DNA of 8,127 nucleotides from Rhodospirillaceae bacterium. Lineage in GTDB: Bacteria; Pseudomonadota; Alphaproteobacteria; Rhodospirillales_A; Casp-alpha2. Of the stretch, positions 1 to 5,983 are shown in pieces (position 1 is the first letter of the stretch; each line of letters starts with the position of its first letter). The stretch is taken from NCBI GenBank assembly GCA_003488105.1, contig DNMS01000020.1:2472-10598 (forward strand), given 5' to 3'. The notes below the pieces were generated by a model, which was given only the letters and a program-made list of their open reading frames with translations, was not told the DNA's origin and searched no databases. Made by a program: the position numbers and the translations under genes.

Positions 1-259
1 GGAGGCCATGATAGACCCCCGACACGAACAACTGCCCGGCCAGGTCGCGGGCCAGTAGGTCCAAACCCTCATCCAGCCGCCCGCTGCCGCCGGTCAGGAC
101 GACGATGGCGTCCGTGTGGGTCCCCGGGTCCTCGACCTTCGACGGAATGGTGTCGGCGAATTGGAACAAACCGACGCCCCAGATGACGGCGACGATGACC
201 GCCATGGCCAACAGCCGGCCCATCCCCACCGGGGTGCTGCGGCGTGGACGCCGGCTCAT
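1..259 (-). CDS. DUF218 (YdcF/ElyC-like) membrane protein, N-terminal part, cut by window edge
   Basis: The first 86 residues are present; the rest lies beyond base 1. After a basic N-terminus (MSRRPRR) comes one hydrophobic segment at about residues 15-35, which should anchor the protein in the inner membrane. The start of a DUF218 fold follows at about residues 50-69: DAIVVLTGGSGRLDEGLDLL, the beta strand plus Gly-rich loop plus Arg typical of YdcF/SanA/ElyC proteins. ElyC-type members are tied to peptidoglycan and envelope integrity in E. coli; the biochemical role of most others is unknown. The ATG (259-257) shares one base with the ftsX stop (TGATG), and no strong Shine-Dalgarno is visible, so translation is probably coupled to ftsX. 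The gene following ftsEX in alphaproteobacteria is often of this family, which supports the call. The specific function is not determined. Confidence 0.82.
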   Translation of the reverse strand, partial: MSRRPRRSTPVGMGRLLAMAVIVAVIWGVGLFQFADTIPSKVEDPGTHTDAIVVLTGGSGRLDEGLDLLARDLAGQLFVSGVYHGL

Positions 260-1155
260 CAGGACATCCGCTTCAGGTTGCGCATGACGGTCGAGCGCGC
301 AGTCATCATGGCCAACAGCGCCACGGCGACGGGGAGGGTGAGGAATCCCAGGACCTTGAAGAACCCCAGGTCAGGCTTGGGCACCATGGTCGCCCCCGTT
401 TCCATTGCAAGGTAGCCGATCCCGGCCAGGGTCGGCACGGCGAGGACGAGGCCGAGAAACCCGCCCTTGAGCCCCAGACCGAGAGCGCGGGACGCGAACT
501 GGCGCGCGATATAGGCATCCTGGGCGCCGATCAGGTGCAGAACTTCGATGGCTTCCCTGTGGATGGCCAAGCCCGTGCGTGTGGTGAATACCACGGTGCC
601 GATGGTCGCCAGACCGATCAGGCCCAACACGGCCCAGGCCAGGGCCTGGATCACCGTGACCAAGCGCACGAGCTGGCTGAGCCACACCCGATGATCGTCG
701 ACGGAAACCCCCGGCACGCGGGCCTGTAGCTCCTTGGCCAGGCTTTGCGCGTCGAGCGCCGCGCCGCGGTCCACGGTAACGTCGATCAGCATGGGGATCG
801 GCAGGTCCTGGGCCTGTCCGGCCTCGCCGATCCAGGGTTTCAGCAGGTCGAGCAAGCGGTCCTTGGACAGCGTCTCATAGCGTTCGACCCCCGGCTTGGC
901 GGCCAGCACGGCAAGTACCTGGCCCAGACGCTGTTCGTCTTCGCGCGCGTTCGCCCCCGGCGGCACCTGAACCGAGACGGTGGCGTTGAGCCCCGTGTCC
1001 CAACGCTTGACCGCGTCGTTAAGGGTCAGCATCCCGGCCAGCGCCAAGGCCGACAGAAAGACCATGAAGGCAATCAACCAGGGCAGGAAACGGCCCAGGG
1101 TGTCCTCGTTCATCGGCAGGTCGGAGCGGCGGCGGAGCATCACGGTCAACGTCAA
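259..1155 (-). CDS. ftsX: Cell division protein FtsX (ABC transporter permease-like subunit)
   Basis: This is the integral membrane partner of FtsE. FtsEX acts at the division septum, where ATP hydrolysis is transmitted to periplasmic activation of peptidoglycan hydrolysis. The 298 residues show the FtsX topology: TM1 at about 23-45, a periplasmic domain at about 46-160, TM2 at about 162-190, TM3 at about 228-252 and TM4 at about 266-286. The cytoplasmic loop after TM2 carries EVLHLIGAQDAYIARQF (residues 204-220), the family's conserved coupling segment. The frame opens with TTG (1155-1153), which overlaps the ftsE stop as TTGA. Alternative starts are ATG at 1140 (codon 6) and ATG at 1113 (codon 15, just before TM1); none has a clear Shine-Dalgarno, so the exact start is uncertain. 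The EnvC-like or other periplasmic partner of FtsX is not encoded in this window. Confidence 0.93.
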   Translation of the reverse strand: MTLTVMLRRRSDLPMNEDTLGRFLPWLIAFMVFLSALALAGMLTLNDAVKRWDTGLNATVSVQVPPGANAREDEQRLGQVLAVLAAKPGVERYETLSKDRLLDLLKPWIGEAGQAQDLPIPMLIDVTVDRGAALDAQSLAKELQARVPGVSVDDHRVWLSQLVRLVTVIQALAWAVLGLIGLATIGTVVFTTRTGLAIHREAIEVLHLIGAQDAYIARQFASRALGLGLKGGFLGLVLAVPTLAGIGYLAMETGATMVPKPDLGFFKVLGFLTLPVAVALLAMMTARSTVMRNLKRMS

Positions 1156-1934
1156 TGAATGCGGGAGAAGCCGGGACCGGCGGGAGCGGCGCCGGCGCCG
1201 ATGCCTGGTTCGTCCAGGCCCAGGTCGGAAATGATTTCCGCCTCGTCCATATTCAGGCGCCCGTTTTCCAGGCGCATGACGGGATGCGCCATCTGGCGCA
1301 CGATACCCAGGTTGTGGGTCGCCACGATCACCGTGGTGCCCAGCTTGTTCAATTCCTCGAACAGATGCATCAGGCGCAGGCCCATCTTGTCGTCGACATT
1401 GCCCGTCGGCTCGTCCGCCAGCAGAAGCTTGGGCCGGGTAATGACGGCCCGCGCGATGGCGACACGCTGCTGCTGGCCACCGGACAGGGTCGGCGGACGC
1501 GAATTCAGATGGTCCTTCAGCCCGACCCAGGACAGCAATTCCTCGACATGCCGGCGGACATCGCTTTCCCGGGCCCCGGCCACGCGCATGGGCAAGGCCA
1601 CGTTGTCGAAGGCCGACAAATGGTCGAGCAGGCGGAATTCCTGGAACACCACGCCGACCCGGCGCCGCAGACGCGGCAGCTCGTTCCGCGACATGCTGGC
1701 GACGTTGCGCCCGAACAATGATATCTGCCCCCGCGTCGGGCGCAGGGCCATGTAGAGAAGCTTCAGCAGGGAGGATTTACCAGCGCCGCTTTCGCCCAGA
1801 AGAAAGCGAAAGGACGACGGCCCCAGGGAAAAGGTGATGTCCTGCAGCACCTCGGGTCCCAGTCCATAGCGCAGTCCGACGTTTTCGAAGCGGACGATGC
1901 TTTCGGGATCGCTGTCTCTCACCTTTGGGGGCAC
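1152..1934 (-). CDS. ftsE: Cell division ATP-binding protein FtsE
   Basis: This is the cytoplasmic ABC ATPase that pairs with FtsX at the division site. All ABC motifs are intact: Walker [10 protein letters not shown] (47-55), Q-loop Gln98 in VVFQEFRLL, signature LSGGQQQR (150-157), Walker B KLLLADEP (169-176) with Glu175 as the catalytic base, D-loop GNVD (178-181) and H-loop His207 (VATHN). [17 protein letters not shown] is typical of FtsE. At 260 residues it is slightly longer than E. coli FtsE (about 220) because of a short N-terminal extension and a Gly/Ala/Pro-rich C-terminal tail from about residue 240; such tails occur in alphaproteobacterial FtsE. The frame opens with GTG (1934). A second GTG at 1922 (codon 5) has an AAGGTG Shine-Dalgarno-like site 9 bases upstream and may be the true start, giving 256 residues. 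It is the first gene of an ftsE-ftsX-DUF218 unit, divergent from the zinc-ribbon gene. Confidence 0.95.
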   Translation of the reverse strand: MPPKVRDSDPESIVRFENVGLRYGLGPEVLQDITFSLGPSSFRFLLGESGAGKSSLLKLLYMALRPTRGQISLFGRNVASMSRNELPRLRRRVGVVFQEFRLLDHLSAFDNVALPMRVAGARESDVRRHVEELLSWVGLKDHLNSRPPTLSGGQQQRVAIARAVITRPKLLLADEPTGNVDDKMGLRLMHLFEELNKLGTTVIVATHNLGIVRQMAHPVMRLENGRLNMDEAEIISDLGLDEPGIGAGAAPAGPGFSRIH

Positions 1935-1937
1935 CTT
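1932..1937 (-). promoter_or_regulatory. Possible ribosome binding site favouring the second ftsE GTG start
   Basis: On the minus strand AAGGTG lies 9 bases before the GTG at 1922-1920. It overlaps the longest-frame GTG at 1934, which itself has no comparable purine-rich site upstream. This supports, but does not prove, initiation at 1922. Confidence 0.35.
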
Positions 1938-1985
1938 GATCGGGCTCTCGGGGACTTTAGGGAAAAATTCATCAATGACCAGCTA

Positions 1986-1999
1986 TTCCCTATAGGGAA
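1986..1999. promoter_or_regulatory. Perfect 14-bp palindrome, candidate operator between ftsE and the zinc-ribbon gene
   Basis: TTCCCTATAGGGAA is a perfect inverted repeat with no spacer. It lies in the 180-bp divergent intergenic region, centred about 58 bp upstream of the ftsE GTG and about 68 bp upstream of the -35 of the zinc-ribbon promoter. A further copy of the half-site TAGGGAA stands at 1958-1964, 35 bp from the copy at 1993-1999. Symmetry of this kind suits a dimeric DNA-binding regulator, but I do not recognise the motif as a named operator. I found no convincing sigma70 promoter for ftsE on the minus strand. The functional reading is inference. Confidence 0.35.
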
Positions 2000-2060
2000 C
2001 AATGCCATGGGGCCGCGTCGGCGTCCAGGGAGGGGACCGAAGCCCTTGGGTTTGCTCGGC

Positions 2061-2089
2061 TTGCTTTCCTATTTGCCGACGCATATAAA
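2061..2089 (+). promoter_or_regulatory. Sigma70-type promoter of the zinc-ribbon membrane protein gene
   Basis: TTGCTT (2061-2066) and TATAAA (2084-2089) are separated by an optimal 17 bp. Transcription would start near 2096, leaving a leader of about 20 bases before the ATG at 2115, with GGTGGA (2098-2103) or GGGGT (2106-2110) as the ribosome binding site. The position argues that the in-frame ATG at 2007, which lies upstream of this promoter, is not the real start. Called by eye from consensus match and spacing only. Confidence 0.5.
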
Positions 2090-2114
2090 GTCCGTGGGTG
2101 GAATCGGGGTAAAT

Positions 2115-3152
2115 ATGCTGGTTACCTGTCCAAATTGTCGCACGCGCTACATGCTGCAACCCGCGCAGCTTGGGCCGGGGCGAAACGTGAGTTGCTCGAA
2201 CTGCAGCCATGTGTGGTTCGCCGACCCGCGCGATGCGCTGCCCGATCCGGCGCCCACGCCCCGTCACGCCGCGGCGCCCGTCGGCTATCCGCCCCAGCAA
2301 CAGATGTACGCGCAACCCGGCTACGGTGCGTCACCCGCACCCCAACCGCCGCAGGCCTATGCGCCGCCGCCCGTGCCACAAGCTGCTCCGGCACCGGAAC
2401 CGGCCCCCATGCCGGCGCCGCCGGCGCCGGAACCGGCGGACGAGCCCGATCCCATTATCGAGCCCGACACCATGATCGCCGACGACGACAACGACATGGG
2501 CGTGCTGCCCAATGACATCGACGACATGTTCGAGGACGACGACGACATTGAGCCGTTCGAATCCCTGATCAACAACGACGACGAGGAAGACGACTTGGAG
2601 TCCATCGAGTCCCCGGACCAGATGGATGACCCGGACTACATTCCCGACGTGTTCTCGGCCGATGAACAGGACCCGGACGACGATCTCCCGCAGAAAAGCA
2701 TCCTGGGCAAGGTCATCGCCCTGTTCTTCGTGCTGCTGATCGGCGGACTGGTCGCCGGCACCTTCTTCTTCAAGGACGAACTGGTCGCCAAGGTTCCGCA
2801 GTTGAACGACGTGTTCAAGATGATCGGCTTCCACCAGGTCGGCGACGGTCTGCAAATTCAGCGCGTCGAACATGCCCAGGAAACAGACCAGGGTTTGGAA
2901 GTTTTGGTCATCCGCGGCCAGATCGAAAACGTCGCCGACGGCCCCCGCCCCGTTCCCATGGTCCGCGCGATCCTGTTCGATTCCGAAGGCGAGCCGATCC
3001 AGCACACCGACGTGGCGCCCCTGAAGAGCGAACTGGCGAAGGGCGACAAGATGTCCTTCAAGATTCGGGTCCGTGAGCCGTCGCCGCTGCGCCGGCGCAT
3101 CACGGTCACCTTCATCGATCCCAAGGACGCGGCGGCACCGGCCAAGCATTAA
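2115..3152 (+). CDS. Zinc-ribbon (MJ0042-type) single-pass membrane protein, function unknown
   Basis: The 345 residues fall into five parts. A zinc ribbon at 1-36 has the pairs CPNC (Cys5, Cys8) and CSNC (Cys27, Cys30) and continues as SHVWFADP, the MJ0042/TIGR02098 finger pattern. A Pro/Ala/Gln-rich stretch spans about 41-110. A strongly acidic stretch follows at about 110-192, with many DDD/DDE runs. One transmembrane helix lies at about 197-218 (LFFVLLIGGLVAGTFFF). A C-terminal beta-rich domain at about 240-337 resembles DUF3426-like domains, including VRAILFDSEGEPI and MSFKIRVREP. By positive-inside logic (KSILGK before the helix) the ribbon and acidic linker are cytoplasmic and the C-terminal domain periplasmic. 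The start at 2115 is preferred over the longer in-frame ATG at 2007 because the zinc ribbon begins at once, as is usual in this family, and a promoter lies between the two. It is divergent from ftsE and converges on the TIGR02302 gene. No function is established; an envelope or division-linked role is inferred from neighbours only. Confidence 0.88.
   Translation: MLVTCPNCRTRYMLQPAQLGPGRNVSCSNCSHVWFADPRDALPDPAPTPRHAAAPVGYPPQQQMYAQPGYGASPAPQPPQAYAPPPVPQAAPAPEPAPMPAPPAPEPADEPDPIIEPDTMIADDDNDMGVLPNDIDDMFEDDDDIEPFESLINNDDEEDDLESIESPDQMDDPDYIPDVFSADEQDPDDDLPQKSILGKVIALFFVLLIGGLVAGTFFFKDELVAKVPQLNDVFKMIGFHQVGDGLQIQRVEHAQETDQGLEVLVIRGQIENVADGPRPVPMVRAILFDSEGEPIQHTDVAPLKSELAKGDKMSFKIRVREPSPLRRRITVTFIDPKDAAAPAKH
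2412..2429 (+). repeat. Two tandem copies of CCGGCGCCG in the Pro/Ala-rich linker
   Basis: Two adjacent 9-base units encode PAPPAP in the linker of the zinc-ribbon protein (about residues 100-105). Each unit is nearly self-complementary, so the tract may vary in length between strains by slippage. It is a low-complexity coding repeat, not a mobile element. Confidence 0.5.
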
Positions 3153-3181
3153 GTGCCGGTCGGCCCCGTTTATCCCGGAAA

Positions 3182-5860
3182 TCAGAACTGCTTGAGCAGA
3201 CGGTCGATGTAGTCGCGTTCCAACGGCGGGCGTTGCCGTTCGCCAGAACGCTTGCGCAGTTCGTCGAGGATTTCCCGGGCCCGGCGCATTTCCATGCGTG
3301 ACGGCACCTCGACATCGCCGTCGACCGAGCCGCCGAAGGCCCCCCCTGACCCACGGCCGAACGGGTCCTGGCCGCGACCGGGCCCGCGTTGCCCCTGCTG
3401 CCCAGGGCGCAGACCGAGCTGCGGGCCGAACTGTTGCGCCATCTTCTGCGCCATCTGGTCCTGGGATTTCTGCAGGTGCTCCAGGGCTTCCGTCTGGTTG
3501 GGCACGGCATTGCCCGCCTGCCCCTTGCCGAGAGCCCGCGACGCCTCGCGCATGGCGCGCTCCGCATGGCCCAGTTCACCGGGGATATTGCCCAGCATTT
3601 CGTCCATCTGCAGCATCAGTTCGCCGAGCCCCCGGCGCAGGGCTTCCTGCTGGGCACGGCCCTGTAAATTAGGATCGCCGCCCATGCCCGGCCGGGGCGT
3701 GCCGCCGGGGCGGGCCTGTTGCCGCTCCCCCTGCCCGTCGCCCGGTTGCTGCCCCTGGCCCTGTTGCGGGCCTTGGCCGGGGCGCCTTTCGCCCTGGCCT
3801 TGCTCTCCCTCCCGCGGCAGCGGCATGGCGCCTTCCGGGCCCTGGCGGCCGCGCGGCGAAAGGCGGTCCTGCTGGGCACGCTGAAAGGTTTCGTCAAGCA
3901 GGCCGCGCTGGCGTTCAGTCAGTTCGCGGAGCCCGTCCATCAGGCGTTTGGCCTCGGACATCTGCTGCTGTTCCTGGGGCGCCATGGCCATGCCGCGACG
4001 GATCTGGTCGAGCGCCTTCTGTAATTGCGCCAGCATTTGGCGGGCCGCGTCCATGGCGCCGTTCTTGGCCAGTTCACGGGCCCGGTCGAGCATGTCCTGA
4101 AGGTCGCGGCTTTGCAGCGACTGCATGTTGGGATCGAAGGCCGGCAGATCCTTGAGGTCCTGACGCGTCAGCTGTTCGGTCAGCGCCTTGAGGTATTCAT
4201 CCAATGCTTGGCGCAACTGCTCCATCAGCTGTTGGACTTCCTGGGAATCCGCACCGTCCCGTATGGCCTTCATGACCTTGTCCTGAAGGTCCAGGAGCTC
4301 GCGTTCAGCGACGGCGAAATCGCCGTCCTCGATGCGCAGCGCCGTGTCCCACAGAAGCTTCTGAACGCTGGCGATCTCGGTGTCCTTGTCGCCGCTGTGC
4401 AGCAGGCGCGCCCCGGACACGTTGATGGCGAGGAAAACCACTGTGTCATTGAAGAAATGATCGGGCTTGTGGAGCAGGTCTTCCAGAACCTCGACCACCT
4501 CGATGATTACATCGGGGGAAACGTCCGACAGCTTGCGCCGCTGTTCGACGAGAGCGCGCGCGACCGGGTGATTGAAGGTGCGCTGCGGCAACAGGAATTT
4601 CAGGTCCTCACTGGCGCCGACCTGACCGCGGCCGTCCGTGGCCTCGATGCGACCGACAACCTCGATCCCCGCCCAGGGATGGGCGCTCAGGTCATGGACG
4701 CCGACGCCCTGGGTCAGCACGGTGCCCGGCTCGGCCAGCGGCAGGGCGAGGCGCACGATCTCCTCGCCGCCGGGAACGGGCCGGCCGTTGGGATGGCGGA
4801 TGGTCAATTCCACGGAGGCCAGACCGTAATCGTCCTTGGCTTCGAACTCTGTCTTGAATGACGCCCGGCCGGCCTGTGACGGCTTGGCGATGAATTCCGC
4901 CGTCGGTGGGGTATCGGCAACCACGATCAGGGGCCAGGCCGCAAGTCCGCGTCCGGCGACGGTGATGTTGATGTCCTGGACACCCGGCGTGTCGAGTAGG
5001 GTTTCCAGACGAAAGCTGCCGGCCTCGTGACCGCTGCCGATCGGGGTGAAGGGGGTTTCGACGCCGCCCAAAGCCAGGTCGGGGGTGTGCCCAACGCCGC
5101 TGGCCTGAGCCAGCAGGGTCGAGCCCTGAGGCACGGAGATGGCGGCGGCGACCGGCCTGTCGCCGGGTGGCGGCACCTTACCGCCGCCGTTCAATTCCAG
5201 ATAGACGGGGGCCTGGCGGGTATAGGCTGGTGGCGTGATCCACACGGACAGGCTGAGCTGTTGGCCCATGGCCGCCGCCCCCAAGGGGGTCATTGCGCGC
5301 AGAAAACGCCCGCCCGCATCGTGACCGCCGACGACGATGCCGAGCACCAAAAGCACCAGCAGGGGGGCGCGGAATGCCCGGGGGTCGTGGCCGGCTACAT
5401 CCGGCGCGGGGGCGCCCAGGCGCATGCCGGCGATGCGTCCGGCCATGCGGTCACGGTGACGCTGCCACAGGCGACGCGCCAGGCGGTCGTCCATGCCGGC
5501 GAGCAGCCGGTCATCCAAGGTCGCGAGGGGGCGATGGTCGAAGCCGCTGTCGTCCTCCAGCCGGTGACGGGCGGCGGCGCGGCTGACCATGGGCCGGTTT
5601 TCCCACGCCCGGCGCAGAGCCAGCGCCAGCACACCGGCGAAGGCCACCAGCACGATACCGTGCAGCCAGGGCGGCAGCAGGGGAAGGATGTCGAGCAGCG
5701 CCAGGCCCACGAACAGGGCGATGACGGTCAGCACGGGCCAGGCCAGCGGCCAGATTTTTTCAAAGAAAACCACGGCCCGCGCCAACGGCAGCAGCAGGCG
5801 GTAGCGCAGTCCCAATCCGGTGTCCGTCCGGCCGGTTGCCGGCGGCGGAACATCCAGCAT
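3182..5860 (-). CDS. TIGR02302 / DUF4175 family large membrane-anchored protein, function unknown
   Basis: This 892-residue protein matches the alphaproteobacterial TIGR02302 (DUF4175) family, which is about this long and carries a low-complexity region. Hydrophobic segments lie at about 38-61, 64-82 and 165-179; the long remainder is probably periplasmic. At about 200-430 it is beta-rich, with DTPPTAEF (316-323) and AKDDYGLASVELTIRHP (341-357), the strand pattern of DUF4175 modules. From about 435 to 665 it is helical and charged, with likely coiled-coil heptads rich in Gln and Leu. Residues about 670-735 are Gly/Gln/Pro/Arg low complexity (for example GQGPQQGQGQQPGDGQG). Helical segments, another Gly-rich tract (about 815-848) and a basic C-terminus ending RDYIDRLLKQF follow. 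ATG at 5860 is chosen because AAAGGAA lies 8 bases upstream; the frame stays open to a GTG at 5926. It lies downstream of lysA and is probably co-transcribed. No catalytic motif is recognised; a structural or scaffolding envelope role is inference. Confidence 0.9.
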   Translation of the reverse strand: MLDVPPPATGRTDTGLGLRYRLLLPLARAVVFFEKIWPLAWPVLTVIALFVGLALLDILPLLPPWLHGIVLVAFAGVLALALRRAWENRPMVSRAAARHRLEDDSGFDHRPLATLDDRLLAGMDDRLARRLWQRHRDRMAGRIAGMRLGAPAPDVAGHDPRAFRAPLLVLLVLGIVVGGHDAGGRFLRAMTPLGAAAMGQQLSLSVWITPPAYTRQAPVYLELNGGGKVPPPGDRPVAAAISVPQGSTLLAQASGVGHTPDLALGGVETPFTPIGSGHEAGSFRLETLLDTPGVQDINITVAGRGLAAWPLIVVADTPPTAEFIAKPSQAGRASFKTEFEAKDDYGLASVELTIRHPNGRPVPGGEEIVRLALPLAEPGTVLTQGVGVHDLSAHPWAGIEVVGRIEATDGRGQVGASEDLKFLLPQRTFNHPVARALVEQRRKLSDVSPDVIIEVVEVLEDLLHKPDHFFNDTVVFLAINVSGARLLHSGDKDTEIASVQKLLWDTALRIEDGDFAVAERELLDLQDKVMKAIRDGADSQEVQQLMEQLRQALDEYLKALTEQLTRQDLKDLPAFDPNMQSLQSRDLQDMLDRARELAKNGAMDAARQMLAQLQKALDQIRRGMAMAPQEQQQMSEAKRLMDGLRELTERQRGLLDETFQRAQQDRLSPRGRQGPEGAMPLPREGEQGQGERRPGQGPQQGQGQQPGDGQGERQQARPGGTPRPGMGGDPNLQGRAQQEALRRGLGELMLQMDEMLGNIPGELGHAERAMREASRALGKGQAGNAVPNQTEALEHLQKSQDQMAQKMAQQFGPQLGLRPGQQGQRGPGRGQDPFGRGSGGAFGGSVDGDVEVPSRMEMRRAREILDELRKRSGERQRPPLERDYIDRLLKQF

Positions 5861-5868
5861 GCGGCGGG

Positions 5869-5875
5869 TTCCTTT
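5869..5875 (-). promoter_or_regulatory. Ribosome binding site fixing the TIGR02302 start
   Basis: AAAGGAA on the minus strand lies 8 bases before the ATG at 5860-5858. It is the clearest Shine-Dalgarno in the window and decides for this ATG over the in-frame GTG codons at 5878 and 5926. Confidence 0.65.
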
Positions 5876-5895
5876 CACCCAACGTCGGGCAGGTT

Positions 5896-5910
5896 CACCT
5901 GAAACAGGTG
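5896..5910 (-). other. Small perfect hairpin in the leader between lysA and the TIGR02302 gene
   Basis: On the minus strand CACCTG-TTT-CAGGTG forms a 6-bp stem with a 3-base loop, 36 bases before the TIGR02302 ATG. It has no U-tract, so it is not an ordinary intrinsic terminator. It could be an mRNA-stabilising hairpin or a palindromic protein site; CACCTG/CAGGTG can also arise by chance. Confidence 0.25.
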
Positions 5911-5949
5911 GGGCCGCCCAAGGCACCCCGCAACCCGTTTTCCACCGAA

Positions 5950-5981
5950 GGTCTTAAGGACCGAGACGCCGGAACCCCGGC
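5950..5981 (-). other. Pair of short inverted repeats just after the lysA stop
   Basis: Reading the minus strand, GCCGG-GGTT-CCGGC (5981-5968) begins 2 bases after the lysA stop codon, and the near-palindrome GGTCCTTAAGACC (5962-5950) follows. Neither is followed by a run of T, so efficient intrinsic termination is unlikely. They may mark an RNA-processing or partial attenuation point between lysA and the downstream gene. The evidence is weak. Confidence 0.22.
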
Positions 5982-5983
5982 AA

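Noticed and set aside
1935..2000. Minus-strand sigma70 promoter for ftsE around TATAGG in the palindrome
   Set aside because: No acceptable -35 lies at 16-18 bp spacing; the match rests on the palindrome's own TATA centre.
2007..2114. In-frame N-terminal extension of the zinc-ribbon protein from ATG 2007
   Set aside because: It would place 36 Arg/Gly/Leu-rich residues before the zinc ribbon and starts upstream of the TTGCTT-17-TATAAA promoter; the family normally begins at the ribbon.
2331..3149. Minus-strand open frame (272 residues) opposite the zinc-ribbon gene
   Set aside because: Its Val/Val and Arg/Arg runs are the complement of Asp and Pro codons of the plus-strand gene, which has the CxxC motifs and membrane helix.
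3137..3160. ACCGGC...GCCGGT inverted repeat at the end of the zinc-ribbon gene as a terminator between the convergent genes
   Set aside because: The stem is 6 bp with a 12-base loop across the stop codon and there is no T-run on either strand; too weak to call.
3690..3850. Repeat-like Gly/Gln/Pro tract as a possible tandem-repeat or recombination element
   Set aside because: It is irregular coding low complexity, a known trait of the TIGR02302 family; no exact repeat unit is maintained.
4025..5902. Long plus-strand open frames (4025-4861, 5027-5902) opposite the TIGR02302 gene
   Set aside because: They are shadows of a recognisable family member, with no promoter, ribosome binding site or domain of their own.
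5861..5926. N-terminal extension of the TIGR02302 protein to GTG 5926
   Set aside because: There is a good Shine-Dalgarno just before the ATG at 5860, and the added residues look like translated leader.
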